DNA of 42,569 nucleotides from Lentisphaerota bacterium (GCA_015061775.1 SUVY01000016.1:1-42569), one strand, 5' to 3'; positions 33,557-40,794 are shown, counted from the first letter of the stretch. Notes: generated from the letters alone by a model not told the origin. A program made the numbers and translations.

Positions 33557-34573
33557 TTAGAATTGTTCGAGAAATCTGACATCGTTCTCATAAAGGAAAC
33601 GCAAGTCAGGAATATGAAAACGAAGCATTGCCAGACGCTCAATGCCCAATCCGAAAGCGTAACCGCTCCACTCGTTGGGATCGTAACCGACATTGCGGAA
33701 AACCTGCGGATCGACCATTCCGGCTCCGGCGATCTCGATCCATCCGGAGTGTTTACAGACATTGCAGCCCTTGCCTCCGCAGACAACGCAGCTGAAATCG
33801 TACTCGACACTCGGCTCGGTAAACGGGAAAAAGTGGGGTCTCAGGCGGATGCGGACATCGGGTCCGAACATCTCGCGCGCAAAGTCCTGAAGAACGCTTT
33901 TGAGATCAGCCATCGACACATTGCGATCGACATAGAGTCCCTCGATCTGGTGGAAATTCATTCCATGAGTTGCATCGGGAGTGTCACGGCGGAACACACG
34001 TCCGGGAGCAACGATGCGCACCGGAGGCTCATGGGTCTCCATGACCCTGATCTGCACAGGAGAAGTCTGGGAACGGAGAATTCTGCCATCCGGAAAATAA
34101 AAGGTGTCCTGAGGATCGCGCGAGGGGTGATCCATCGGAGTATTGAGAGCATCAAAGTTGTGATATATACTCTCGATTTCAGGACCATCGACAGCAATAA
34201 ATCCCATTCTGCGGAAAATCGCCACGCACTCCTCGGCAAGACGGCTGATCGGATGCTTTCTTCCAGCCATCTGGCGGCGTCCGGGAAGTGTAAGATCTAT
34301 GGCATCATCATCCTGAGATGAATTTGCAAAACGCGCGACAGCTTCATCCATAAACTGCTGGATCGCGGTACGGCCGGTGTTGAATGCTCCGCCGGTTTCC
34401 CTGCGCTCTTCGGCAGGAATGCTGCCCATCTGGCGGGACAATTCAGGAAAAAGACCGTTCCTGCCGAGATAATCTATGCGAACAGCCTCGATCTCAGCTT
34501 GCGACTTGGCGGCGGAACAACGGCTTTCAGCCTCTTCCACAGCCCGATTGATAGCTTCAATTATTGTATTCAT
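33557..34573 (-). CDS. pheS: Phenylalanyl-tRNA synthetase alpha chain
   Basis: The 338-residue class II synthetase catalytic subunit forms phenylalanyl-adenylate and aminoacylates tRNA-Phe. An N-terminal coiled-coil helix (IEAINRAVEEAESRCSAAKS) precedes the catalytic core: HPISRLAEECVAIF, FDALNTPMDHPSRD, TSPVQIRVM (motif 2 region), FHQIEGLYVDRN, and motif 3 GYAFGLGIERLAML near the end. AGGAG lies 4 nt before the ATG. A promoter and possible small leader frame lie upstream. Confidence 0.96.
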   Translation of the reverse strand: MNTIIEAINRAVEEAESRCSAAKSQAEIEAVRIDYLGRNGLFPELSRQMGSIPAEERRETGGAFNTGRTAIQQFMDEAVARFANSSQDDDAIDLTLPGRRQMAGRKHPISRLAEECVAIFRRMGFIAVDGPEIESIYHNFDALNTPMDHPSRDPQDTFYFPDGRILRSQTSPVQIRVMETHEPPVRIVAPGRVFRRDTPDATHGMNFHQIEGLYVDRNVSMADLKSVLQDFAREMFGPDVRIRLRPHFFPFTEPSVEYDFSCVVCGGKGCNVCKHSGWIEIAGAGMVDPQVFRNVGYDPNEWSGYAFGLGIERLAMLRFHIPDLRFLYENDVRFLEQF

Positions 34574-34604
34574 ATTGCTCCTGTAAAGACCGCTTCACAT
34601 ACAA

Positions 34605-34679
34605 TCATTTTTTGTTGAAGGGTTTGTTCAAAACACCCGCAGAACGCAACTTGTCACTCTGCCTGAATTTCTGTGTCAT
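34605..34679 (-). CDS. Possible small leader frame before pheS
   Basis: A 24-codon frame starts at ATG 34679, preceded by GGAAGAG 7 nt upstream, and ends at TGA 34605-34607. The peptide is strongly basic (eight Lys/Arg) with two Phe (positions 5 and 22). It lies between the pheS promoter and pheS. It could be an attenuator leader, a small protein, or chance; I see no terminator hairpin between it and pheS, and the Phe content is low compared with E. coli pheM. An upstream in-frame ATG at 34697 would extend it by six codons. Confidence 0.25.
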   Translation of the reverse strand: MTQKFRQSDKLRSAGVLNKPFNKK

Positions 34680-34743
34680 GAACAAACTCTTCCACATGAA
34701 ATGCGCTTTTCAACGCATATTTGAGAAACAGCCCTTTTGACAA

Positions 34744-34774
34744 ATTATATCCGGAAATCCTGAACTCATGTCAA
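34744..34774 (-). promoter_or_regulatory. Possible promoter for the pheS-pheT-rib operon
   Basis: Minus strand: a perfect TTGACA (34769-34774) and a perfect TATAAT (34744-34749) with a 19-bp spacer, longer than optimum. Predicted start is near 34737, giving a leader of about 165 nt with a hairpin (ATGCG/CGCAT) and a small frame. Confidence 0.5.
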
Positions 34775-34807
34775 AATCACACCCGGAAAAAATCCCTTTA
34801 AAACACA

Positions 34808-34850
34808 AAACAGCTTGAATTCGGTGAAGAACACCAAAATCAAGCTGTTT
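34808..34850 (-). terminator. Terminator after rplT
   Basis: An inverted repeat built on AAACAGCTTGA (minus strand) and TCAAGCTGTTT, extended inward by an imperfect TTTTGGTG/CACCGAAT pairing, followed on the minus strand by TTTTGTGTTTT. It lies about 20 bp after the rplT stop and separates rplT from pheS. Confidence 0.8.
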
Positions 34851-34869
34851 CAGATCAGAAAATACGGTC

Positions 34870-35220
34870 TCAGGCCTTGGTGACCCGCTCGACCAACGCC
34901 TTGAACTCGGCGGGTTCGTTGACCGCCAGATCAGCGAGAACCTTGCGGTTCAGCTCGATATTGGCCTTCTTCAAACCATCCATAAAGCGGCTGTAGTTCA
35001 CGTCGAGAGCGCGGCAGGCGGCGTTGATACGCACGATCCAGAGTCCACGATACTGACGTTTTTTCTGTTTGCGGCCGACATAGGCGTGGCTGAGAGCCTT
35101 ATCGACTGCATCATAGACGTTGCGGATGTTGCGGCTGCTGTTGCCGTAAAAACCCTTCGCCATCTCCAGCGTGCGCTTGCGACGCTTGCGGGAGGGCACT
35201 GCATAAGTAGTTCTTGCCAT
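34870..35220 (-). CDS. rplT: 50S ribosomal protein L20
   Basis: The 116-residue protein is L20, an assembly protein that binds 23S rRNA and in E. coli and Bacillus represses its own operon. It shows the basic N-terminus (AVPSRKRRKRTLEMAKGF), YVGRKQKKRQYRGLWIVRIN and the C-terminal FMDGLKKANIELNRKVLADL. Ends at a terminator. It follows rpmI by 21 bp in the classic infC-rpmI-rplT order. Confidence 0.97.
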   Translation of the reverse strand: MARTTYAVPSRKRRKRTLEMAKGFYGNSSRNIRNVYDAVDKALSHAYVGRKQKKRQYRGLWIVRINAACRALDVNYSRFMDGLKKANIELNRKVLADLAVNEPAEFKALVERVTKA

Positions 35221-35241
35221 TTGTAATTCCCTCCTGTTCTA

Positions 35242-35442
35242 TCAGAGACCGTAAGGCAGTGCTGCCTTGATGCGGCTGTTCTCGGATGCGGACACCGCTG
35301 CGTCCTGACGCAGACGACGCTTGCGCTTCGCGTTCTTACAGGTCTTCAGATGCCGTGCACCAGCTCTGTGGTGACGGAACTTGCCGGTACCCGTCTGCTT
35401 AAGACGTTTCGCGGCACACTTTCTTGTTTTGAGTTTCGGCAT
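35242..35442 (-). CDS. rpmI: 50S ribosomal protein L35
   Basis: The 66-residue basic protein begins MPKLKTRKCAAKRLKQTGTG and contains FRHHRAGARHL, diagnostic of L35 (65 aa). GAAAGGA precedes the ATG. A possible promoter lies in the 89-bp gap after infC. Confidence 0.97.
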   Translation of the reverse strand: MPKLKTRKCAAKRLKQTGTGKFRHHRAGARHLKTCKNAKRKRRLRQDAAVSASENSRIKAALPYGL

Positions 35443-35459
35443 TGTTTTTTCCTTTCGTC

Positions 35460-35489
35460 TTTATAGACTTGTTAAACCGAGCCGGTCAA
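35460..35489 (-). promoter_or_regulatory. Possible promoter before rpmI
   Basis: Minus strand: TTGACC (35484-35489), 18 bp, then TATAAA (35460-35465). Predicted start near 35453 would leave a very short leader containing GAAAGGA. Confidence is limited because infC read-through also serves rpmI. Confidence 0.4.
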
Positions 35490-35531
35490 TGCTTATCACC
35501 GACTGCGGCCTTATTTCAGCACCCAAAAAAC

Positions 35532-36041
35532 TTATTTCGGCGCAAAATTCACAGATATATTTCGACCCAGAAGTTTCGGAGTTCCATCCGGATCAGCGTA
35601 CGGAGTCAAAGCCTCAGTCACCTGTTTCATCAGTTCAAAGGCCATATCCTGGTGAGCCATCTCACGTCCACGCAACGCAAGCGTGATCTTGACGCGGTAT
35701 TTCTTTTCCAGAAAATCCAACGCTTTCTTCAGCTTGGTCTCGTAATCATGCTGGTCGATGTTGATATGGAACTTGACCTCTTTGATCTTCTGCGCCATCG
35801 CATTCTTGCGCTGCGCCTTGATGTTTTTCTTCTGCTCATAACGGAGCTTGCCGAAATTCATGATGCGCACCACAGGAGGTGTAGAGCGATCAGATACCAG
35901 AACCAGATCCAATCCCGCCTCGGCAGCCAACTCTTTTGCGTTCGCGTAACTCACGACTCCGAGCTGCTCGCCCTCGGCACCGATCAGACGAACTTCTGTC
36001 AAAGTTATAGTCCGATCGTTGGGTTTCAACAACTTAGCAAT
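35532..36041 (-). CDS. infC: Translation initiation factor IF-3, probable AUU (or AUC) start
   Basis: IF-3 binds the 30S subunit and proofreads start-codon choice. Core motifs: TEVRLIGAEGEQLGVVSYA, LDLVLVSDRSTPPVVRIMNF, FGKLRYEQKK, and the C-terminal domain with KFHINIDQHDYETKLKKALD and RGREMAHQDMA. No ATG opens the frame. Reading upstream from LKPNDRT, the in-frame codons are TTG (36032), GCT-AAG, ATT (36041), GTT, ATC (36047), then a TAA at 36060-36062. ATT has AGGG 7 nt upstream; ATC has AAAGG 6 nt upstream; TTG lies 16 nt from AGGG, too far. E. coli infC also uses AUU, which IF-3 itself discriminates against for autorepression. I set 36041 (169 aa); 36047 (171 aa) and 36032 (166 aa) are possible. 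Promoter and hairpins upstream. Confidence 0.85.
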   Translation of the reverse strand: MAKLLKPNDRTITLTEVRLIGAEGEQLGVVSYANAKELAAEAGLDLVLVSDRSTPPVVRIMNFGKLRYEQKKNIKAQRKNAMAQKIKEVKFHINIDQHDYETKLKKALDFLEKKYRVKITLALRGREMAHQDMAFELMKQVTEALTPYADPDGTPKLLGRNISVNFAPK

Positions 36042-36059
36042 AACGATACCCTGCCTTTC

Positions 36060-36068
36060 TTACTTCAT
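36060..36068 (-). other. Two-codon frame ATG-AAG-TAA before infC
   Basis: On the minus strand GGGAG lies 5 nt before ATG (36066-36068), followed by AAG and TAA (36060-36062). The frame is the same as infC, whose probable AUU lies 18 nt beyond the TAA. A ribosome initiating here would stop after two codons next to the real start, which could feed reinitiation. It could also be chance. Confidence 0.45.
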
Positions 36069-36077
36069 TTAACTCCC

Positions 36078-36143
36078 GCCGGAAACCATTTCCGGCAAGG
36101 CAAAATCAATATCTGCACAGCATTTTTGCACTACTGTGCAGAT
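36078..36143 (-). promoter_or_regulatory. Structured infC leader: two perfect hairpins
   Basis: Two inverted repeats lie between the infC promoter and its start. Arms 36111-36120 and 36134-36143 (ATCTGCACAG/CTGTGCAGAT, 10 bp, 13-nt loop) and arms 36078-36085 and 36089-36096 (GCCGGAAA/TTTCCGGC, 8 bp, 3-nt loop). Both are perfect. The infC leader is a known target of L20 autoregulation in Firmicutes and E. coli; whether this one folds as such a leader cannot be told by eye. Confidence 0.6.
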
Positions 36144-36154
36144 GTACAATACAT

Positions 36155-36183
36155 AAGATAGCATCAAACTATCTTATTTTCAA
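36155..36183 (-). promoter_or_regulatory. Promoter for infC-rpmI-rplT, overlapping the thrS stop
   Basis: Minus strand: TTGAAA (36178-36183), 17 bp, then TATCTT (36155-36160), preceded by TGC. The thrS stop codon (36164-36166) lies in the spacer. A 9-bp perfect inverted repeat (36153-36161 and 36169-36177) covers the -10 box, so it may be an operator or a weak thrS terminator. Predicted start is near 36148. Confidence 0.6.
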
Positions 36184-37894
36184 CCTCATTTTGCATCTTT
36201 TTAGCAACTTCTTCCACACTCATGGCTCCGAGCTCGCCTTCACGGCGGGTTCTCAGAGAGACGCAGCCGGTTTCAGCCTCGCGTTCACCGAGCACCATAA
36301 GGTAGGGAACACGCTCGTTGCGGGCGGCGCGGATCTTGGCTCCAAGACCGGCAGCCTGCTCATCGACTCCAACGCGGAATCCCTTGGCGCGCAGCTCGGA
36401 TGCGACCTTCTTCGCAGCCTCGATTTGAGCGTCATTGACCGGAAGGATACGGGCCTGCTCAGGAGCGAGCCACAACGGAAACGCTCCGGCATAATGCTCG
36501 ACCAGGATTCCGAAGAAACGCTCAAGACTTCCGAGCAGAGCACGGTGCACCATGTACGGACGGTGCTTCTTGCCATCCTCTCCAATATAGGTCATATCAA
36601 AACGCTCGGGAAGATTGAAGTCGAACTGAATGGTGGTCGTCTGCCACTCGCGTCCGATCGCATCTTTGATCTTGAGGTCGATTTTGGGACCGTAGAAAGC
36701 GCCGCCTCCCTCATCGACTTCGCAATCAAGTCCGCATTTCTCGACCGCTTTTCGGAGACTGCGGATCGCAGTTTCCCAACGCTCGGGCTCGCCGACCGCC
36801 TTCTCGGGACGGGTCGAAAGGTACGGTTTGATAACAGTCGCCGAACCGAAGAAAGTACGGTTCATCTCAAGGCTGAAACGGAGAACTTCTGCAATCTCGT
36901 CCTCGATCGACTCCGGAGTACAGATGATATGTGAGTCATCCTGAGTAAATCCGCGGACACGCATCAAGCCGTGCAGCGCACCGGATTTCTCATAACGGTA
37001 AACGGTTCCGAGCTCCGCCCAGCGCAGCGGAAGTTCGCGGTAGCTGCGGAGACGTGAACGGTAAACCTCGATATGGAACGGACAGTTCATCGGCTTGACA
37101 TAATAGTCGCGCTCATCGATTTCCATGGGGCTGTACATTCCGTCACGGTAGAAGCCGAGGTGACCGCTGGTCTCCCAGAGCAGGCTCTGACCGATATGAG
37201 GAGTATAAAGCAATTCATAACCATTCTTGTAATGCTCCTCTTTCCAGAAGGTCTCGACAAGATGGCGGATAAGCGAGCCTTTGGGTCTCCACAAAACAAG
37301 TCCGGGACCGACGTTGTCGGAAAATCCGAAGAGATCAAGCTCAACTCCAAGTTTGCGGTGATCGCGTTTCGCAGCCTCTTCCTGCTGACGGATATAAGCC
37401 TGGAGCTCCTCCTCAGTCGGGAAAGCGATTCCGTAAATGCGCTGAAGCATCGGATTCTTCTCATCGCCGCGGAAATAGCTTCCGGCAATTCCAGTCAATT
37501 TGATCGCACCGATCTCTCCGGAGTTCTCCACATGGGGTCCGCGGCAGAGATCAAGGAAATCTCCAGTACGGTAAAAGCTGATAACATCCTCTTCGGCGAT
37601 ATCGGCGAGACGCTCAAGCTTGTAAGGCTGACCTTCGAGAAGCTTCTGCGCTTCGGCACGGTCAGTTTCAAAACGCTCAAACGGAAGCTTTCTGCCGATG
37701 AGTTTTTTCATGGCTTTCTCGATCGCCTTCAAATCCTCGGTAACAAGGCGATGTTCCATATCAAAATCATAGTAGAAGCCATTTTCGGTCGCGGGACCGA
37801 TATCAAATTTGGCGTCCGGATAAAGCTGTTTCACAGCAGCCGCCATAACATGCGCCGCGCTGTGACGGATGGTTGAAAGATCGTAGTTGCTCAT
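36164..37894 (-). CDS. thrS: Threonyl-tRNA synthetase lacking the TGS domain
   Basis: Charges tRNA-Thr and edits mischarged Ser. The 576-residue protein starts directly in the editing (N2) domain: HSAAH at 11-15 and Cys117/His121 in CRGPH form the intact editing site. The class II core has the zinc ligands Cys in MNCPFHIEVY and His in TQDDSHII and VHRALLGSLERF, the RYEKSGALHGLMRVRGFTQD motif 2 region, and the C-terminal anticodon domain (ARILPVNDAQIEAAKKVASE). E. coli ThrRS is 642 aa; about 60 residues of N-terminal TGS domain are missing, and no in-frame coding continues upstream. AGGA lies 9 nt before the ATG. It leads the thrS-infC-rpmI-rplT order. Confidence 0.95.
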   Translation of the reverse strand: MSNYDLSTIRHSAAHVMAAAVKQLYPDAKFDIGPATENGFYYDFDMEHRLVTEDLKAIEKAMKKLIGRKLPFERFETDRAEAQKLLEGQPYKLERLADIAEEDVISFYRTGDFLDLCRGPHVENSGEIGAIKLTGIAGSYFRGDEKNPMLQRIYGIAFPTEEELQAYIRQQEEAAKRDHRKLGVELDLFGFSDNVGPGLVLWRPKGSLIRHLVETFWKEEHYKNGYELLYTPHIGQSLLWETSGHLGFYRDGMYSPMEIDERDYYVKPMNCPFHIEVYRSRLRSYRELPLRWAELGTVYRYEKSGALHGLMRVRGFTQDDSHIICTPESIEDEIAEVLRFSLEMNRTFFGSATVIKPYLSTRPEKAVGEPERWETAIRSLRKAVEKCGLDCEVDEGGGAFYGPKIDLKIKDAIGREWQTTTIQFDFNLPERFDMTYIGEDGKKHRPYMVHRALLGSLERFFGILVEHYAGAFPLWLAPEQARILPVNDAQIEAAKKVASELRAKGFRVGVDEQAAGLGAKIRAARNERVPYLMVLGEREAETGCVSLRTRREGELGAMSVEEVAKKMQNEVENKIV

Positions 37895-38002
37895 ATTAAA
37901 AATTCCTGATAAAATTGTTTATCAAATAACATATATTCAAAAGTCTGATGAACCATGAAGCAATTTATGCTGCACACCATTCAATAAATGCAGCAAGTGT
38001 CA

Positions 38003-38021
38003 CCCGCGTCGGTGACGCGGG
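38003..38021 (-). repeat. GC-rich hairpin between rnhB and thrS
   Basis: Perfect 8-bp arms CCCGCGTC (38003-38010) and GACGCGGG (38014-38021) with a 3-nt loop, in an otherwise AT-rich 157-bp spacer. No T-run follows on the minus strand, so it is not a standard terminator. It could affect read-through or RNA stability; no thrS promoter of the local type was found nearby. Confidence 0.6.
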
Positions 38022-38051
38022 GGAGAACTCCATAATAATGTATAACAGACA

Positions 38052-38723
38052 TCATAACAACTCCAACTGCTCCGGAGGAGGATCAATGATCTCCCTCACA
38101 GGACGAAAACTTTTACGGTGTATCGGAGTAACTCCGTGCTTATGCAGCGCCTGCAAATGAGCCGCTGTGCCGTAACCTTTATGAACAGCAAATCCGTATT
38201 CCGGATAAAGCTTATCCATTTCAATCATAAAATCATCACGTGCAACCTTGGCGATTATACTGGCGGCGGCGATGCTTGCCGAGAGAGAATCTCCCTTCAC
38301 CAGGTTGCGGGACTCAACCTTGAACCCGCGGACTGCAAGTCCGTCAACCAGAACACAATCCACGTTTTCGAGCTGACTTACAGCCTCCCGCATAGCGCGA
38401 TGAGTCGCCTGCAAAATGTTTATTTCATCAATAACATCCGCATCCAGCAGGGATAAGCCTATCGACACTCCCGGAAGTGCATATATCTCATCCCTCAATG
38501 CGCGGCGTGATGAATCACTGAGCTGCTTGGAGTCAAAAACATCCGGCAACTCAATGCCGCGCGGCAAAACTACTGCCGCAGCCGCAACCGGACCAGCCAA
38601 TGGACCGCGTCCAGCCTCATCAACTCCGGCAATAAAACAAAACCCCTCCGCCCAGAGTTCGCGTTCCGGCCGGAGGAGTTCGTCGATACAGGGAGATTTC
38701 TCTCCCCGTTTTATTGAAGCCAT
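38052..38723 (-). CDS. rnhB: Ribonuclease HII
   Basis: RNase HII nicks at ribonucleotides in DNA. The 223-residue protein has the catalytic start FIAGVDEAGRGPLAGPVAAA, LPDVFDSKQLSDSSRRAL, VLVDGLAVRG (second Asp), GDSLSASIAAASIIAKVARD and YPEYGFAVHKGYGT. The four acidic residues of the DEDD set appear in place. The ATG at 38723 has AAGG 9 nt upstream, overlapping the rplS stop; a TTG at 38732 is too close. Last gene of rpsP-khpA-trmD-rplS-rnhB. Confidence 0.94.
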   Translation of the reverse strand: MASIKRGEKSPCIDELLRPERELWAEGFCFIAGVDEAGRGPLAGPVAAAAVVLPRGIELPDVFDSKQLSDSSRRALRDEIYALPGVSIGLSLLDADVIDEINILQATHRAMREAVSQLENVDCVLVDGLAVRGFKVESRNLVKGDSLSASIAAASIIAKVARDDFMIEMDKLYPEYGFAVHKGYGTAAHLQALHKHGVTPIHRKSFRPVREIIDPPPEQLELL

Positions 38724-38734
38724 CTTCAACAACC

Positions 38735-39082
38735 TTACTTGGTGCGAAGCTCCTTGACGCGGGCATCACGACCGATTTTGTCACGGAGATAGTAAAGTTT
38801 GGCGCGGCGGACATCTCCGCGGCGGACAACTTCGATCTTCGCGATACGGGGGCTGTTGATCGGGAACACACGCTCAACGCCCTGACCTGCCTGGACACGA
38901 CGGACGGTGAAGGTCTCTTCAATACCGCTGCCGCGACGGGCGATCACAACACCCTGAAACTGCTGGATACGCTCGGTGTTTCCTTCCACGATCTTAACGT
39001 GGATACGGATGGTATCACCGACGGAGAACTGGTGACGCTCTTCACGAACCTGCTCTTTGCGAATTTTATCCAATATCGTCAT
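38735..39082 (-). CDS. rplS: 50S ribosomal protein L19
   Basis: The 115-residue protein matches L19 over its whole length: [55 protein letters not shown] and [20 protein letters not shown]. It sits at the 50S-30S interface. 3 nt after trmD, in the usual order. Confidence 0.97.
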   Translation of the reverse strand: MTILDKIRKEQVREERHQFSVGDTIRIHVKIVEGNTERIQQFQGVVIARRGSGIEETFTVRRVQAGQGVERVFPINSPRIAKIEVVRRGDVRRAKLYYLRDKIGRDARVKELRTK

Positions 39083-39085
39083 TTT

Positions 39086-39793
39086 TCAAACCTCTTTTTC
39101 TGTTTGACTTAAAAATTTTTTCCATAAATCCGGCCTGCGCTCTCGCGTCAGCCGCTCCATTTCCGAGCGTCGGTACGCTGCAACCTTCCCGTGATCTCCG
39201 CTCAGGAGAATTTCAGGAACTCCCTTGCCCCGGTAAACCGGAGGCCGGGTGTACTGTCCATACTCGAGCAAACCGTCAGAGTGTGACTCCTCACTGCTTG
39301 ACTCATCATCTCCGAGAACTCCCGGAAGCAAACGGATCACCGCATCGCAGATCACCATTGCCGCAGGAACCCCGCTGGACAACACATAGTCGCCTATCGA
39401 AACCTCTTCGTCGATCGCAAGCTCAATAGCCCGCTCATCGACGCCCTCGAAGTGCCCGGTCACCACCACAAGATGTTTGCATTTTGAAAAACGCTCAGCC
39501 ATCTTCTGATCGAACACCCTGCCCCTCGGAGTGGTCAGTATCACAAGCGAATCCTCACTCCGCACCGACTCCACGGCCTTGACCACCGGATCTGCCATCA
39601 TAAGCATACCGGGACCTCCGCCGTAAGGCTTCTCATCAACAGTACCACGCGCATCAACCGCAAACTTGCGGATATCATGCGCATTCAACTCAATCAACCC
39701 GCGCCCGGAAGCGCGACCGATCACACTCTCACCGAGCGGACCGGGAAACTGCTCCGGAAACAGAGTCAATATATCGACTTTGAACGGCGTCAT
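39086..39793 (-). CDS. trmD: tRNA (guanine37-N1)-methyltransferase
   Basis: Methylates G37 of tRNAs with G36, preventing frameshifting. The 235-residue SPOUT enzyme has VDILTLFPEQFPGPL, the trefoil-knot GGPGMLMMADPV, VVVTGHFEGVDERAIE, SIGDYVLSSGVPAAMVICDA, LLPGVLGDDESSSEE and YTRPPVYRGKGVPEILLSGD. The ATG at 39793 has AGGG 8 nt upstream; a GTG at 39802 would sit too near it. rimM, which normally lies between khpA and trmD, is absent; the gap is only 45 bp. Confidence 0.95.
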   Translation of the reverse strand: MTPFKVDILTLFPEQFPGPLGESVIGRASGRGLIELNAHDIRKFAVDARGTVDEKPYGGGPGMLMMADPVVKAVESVRSEDSLVILTTPRGRVFDQKMAERFSKCKHLVVVTGHFEGVDERAIELAIDEEVSIGDYVLSSGVPAAMVICDAVIRLLPGVLGDDESSSEESHSDGLLEYGQYTRPPVYRGKGVPEILLSGDHGKVAAYRRSEMERLTRERRPDLWKKFLSQTEKEV

Positions 39794-39838
39794 GCTATTC
39801 ACCCTGCGATACTCAACACAATTTCCGAAAACGTCTTA

Positions 39839-40150
39839 TCAGTCAAGCACATCGACAGAGATCCGTTTGCGCTGTCTTCCGGCAGCACTGCTGACCAGAG
39901 AACGGATCGCCATAATGATCTTGCCGTGTTTTCCGACGATCTTGCCGATGTCCTCTTTGCGGCAGCGGATCTGGATCGTCGCACCATCCTGATTATCAAC
40001 AGTAGTGATACTGACCTCATCGGGATAATCGACGAGCGACTTCACCACATACTCAACAAACCCTTCGACTTCACGAAGAGTTCCGGTGTTTGCCGCGCCG
40101 GATTTTTCACCGGAACCGCCAAACAAAAAACCGAATAATTTCTTGAACAT
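39839..40150 (-). CDS. khpA: KH-domain RNA-binding protein KhpA
   Basis: The 103-residue protein ends in a single KH domain: EGFVEYVVKSLVDYPDEVSI, the IRCRKEDIGKIVGKHGKIIM core with GKHG as the GxxG loop, and SLVSSAAGRQRKRISVDVLD. The first 25 residues (FKKLFGFLFGGSGEKSGAAN) are a short hydrophobic/flexible extension not usual in KhpA (about 76-80 aa). KhpA/KhpB bind RNA and affect division in Gram-positives. It lies between rpsP and trmD as usual. Confidence 0.9.
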   Translation of the reverse strand: MFKKLFGFLFGGSGEKSGAANTGTLREVEGFVEYVVKSLVDYPDEVSITTVDNQDGATIQIRCRKEDIGKIVGKHGKIIMAIRSLVSSAAGRQRKRISVDVLD

Positions 40151-40171
40151 ACCAAGTCACCCTTTGCGGAA

Positions 40172-40582
40172 TTACGCTTCGGGAGCAGCCTCCGCAGGAG
40201 CTTCTGCGGCAGCGGCAGCTTCAGCAGCTGCAGCCTCAGCGGCTGCTTTTGCTTCTGCCTCAGCAGCGGCCTTAGCCTCCGCCTCAGCTTTCGCGCGCTC
40301 GACAGCCTTCTTTGAGGGGGCAGCCTTGCGCTCAACATCGCGCAGGGTCTTGCCGGCGCGGACACGCTCGATCACATCAAGCACGGTGGGGGAGAAAACC
40401 GCACCGACGCTCTTCCAATAATCAGCACGCTCGACATTCACTGCTTCCTCTTTGGTACGGGGATTGTAAAAACCGAGCTCTTCGATCGCTTTGCCGTCGC
40501 GGCTGGAACGCTGATCCATAACCACAACACGGAAGCACACCGCATTGCGGGTGCCGGTACGCTTCAGTCTGACTCTAACCAT
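40172..40582 (-). CDS. rpsP: 30S ribosomal protein S16 with Ala/Glu-rich tail
   Basis: S16 is an early 30S assembly protein. Residues 1-80 match the family: MVRVRLKRTGTRNAVCFRVV, VMDQRSSRDGKAIEELGFYN, RADYWKSVGAVFSPTVLDVI. A C-terminal extension of about 50 residues is built almost only from Ala, Glu and Lys and then Ala and Pro; it would form a long charged helix or stay disordered. Length is 136 versus about 80-90 for most bacteria; extended S16 is known in some phyla. The ATG at 40582 has AAGG 11 nt upstream and gives the normal N-terminus; an ATG at 40600 has no binding site. First gene of the operon. Confidence 0.94.
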   Translation of the reverse strand: MVRVRLKRTGTRNAVCFRVVVMDQRSSRDGKAIEELGFYNPRTKEEAVNVERADYWKSVGAVFSPTVLDVIERVRAGKTLRDVERKAAPSKKAVERAKAEAEAKAAAEAEAKAAAEAAAAEAAAAAEAPAEAAPEA

Positions 40583-40603
40583 AACGTCATTTACCTTCAT
40601 TGG

Positions 40604-40623
40604 GACGCAAATAGCATTGCGTC
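40604..40623 (-). promoter_or_regulatory. Hairpin just before the rpsP start
   Basis: Perfect 7-bp arms GACGCAA (40604-40610) and TTGCGTC (40617-40623) with a 6-nt loop, about 20 nt before the rpsP ATG. It is in the long rpsP leader and could control access to the ribosome-binding site. Confidence 0.45.
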
Positions 40624-40794
40624 ACTTATTGATTGACTATAACACTAAAATTTCTTACAATCCAGATGCTGCCGCAGACGCCCCGAACAGCCACGTTTTA
40701 CGGAACATCCGCAAACACTTCTCTCAAAATCCCAGGCCCAAGAGGATGCGAGCCATAATCAGAAAAAAGCATTCTGCTACATTGAATTTCAAAT

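Noticed and set aside
37895-38051. ThrRS operator mimicking the tRNA-Thr anticodon arm, as in E. coli
   Set aside because: The one clear stem has a 3-nt loop reading ACC in the mRNA and no anticodon-like loop.
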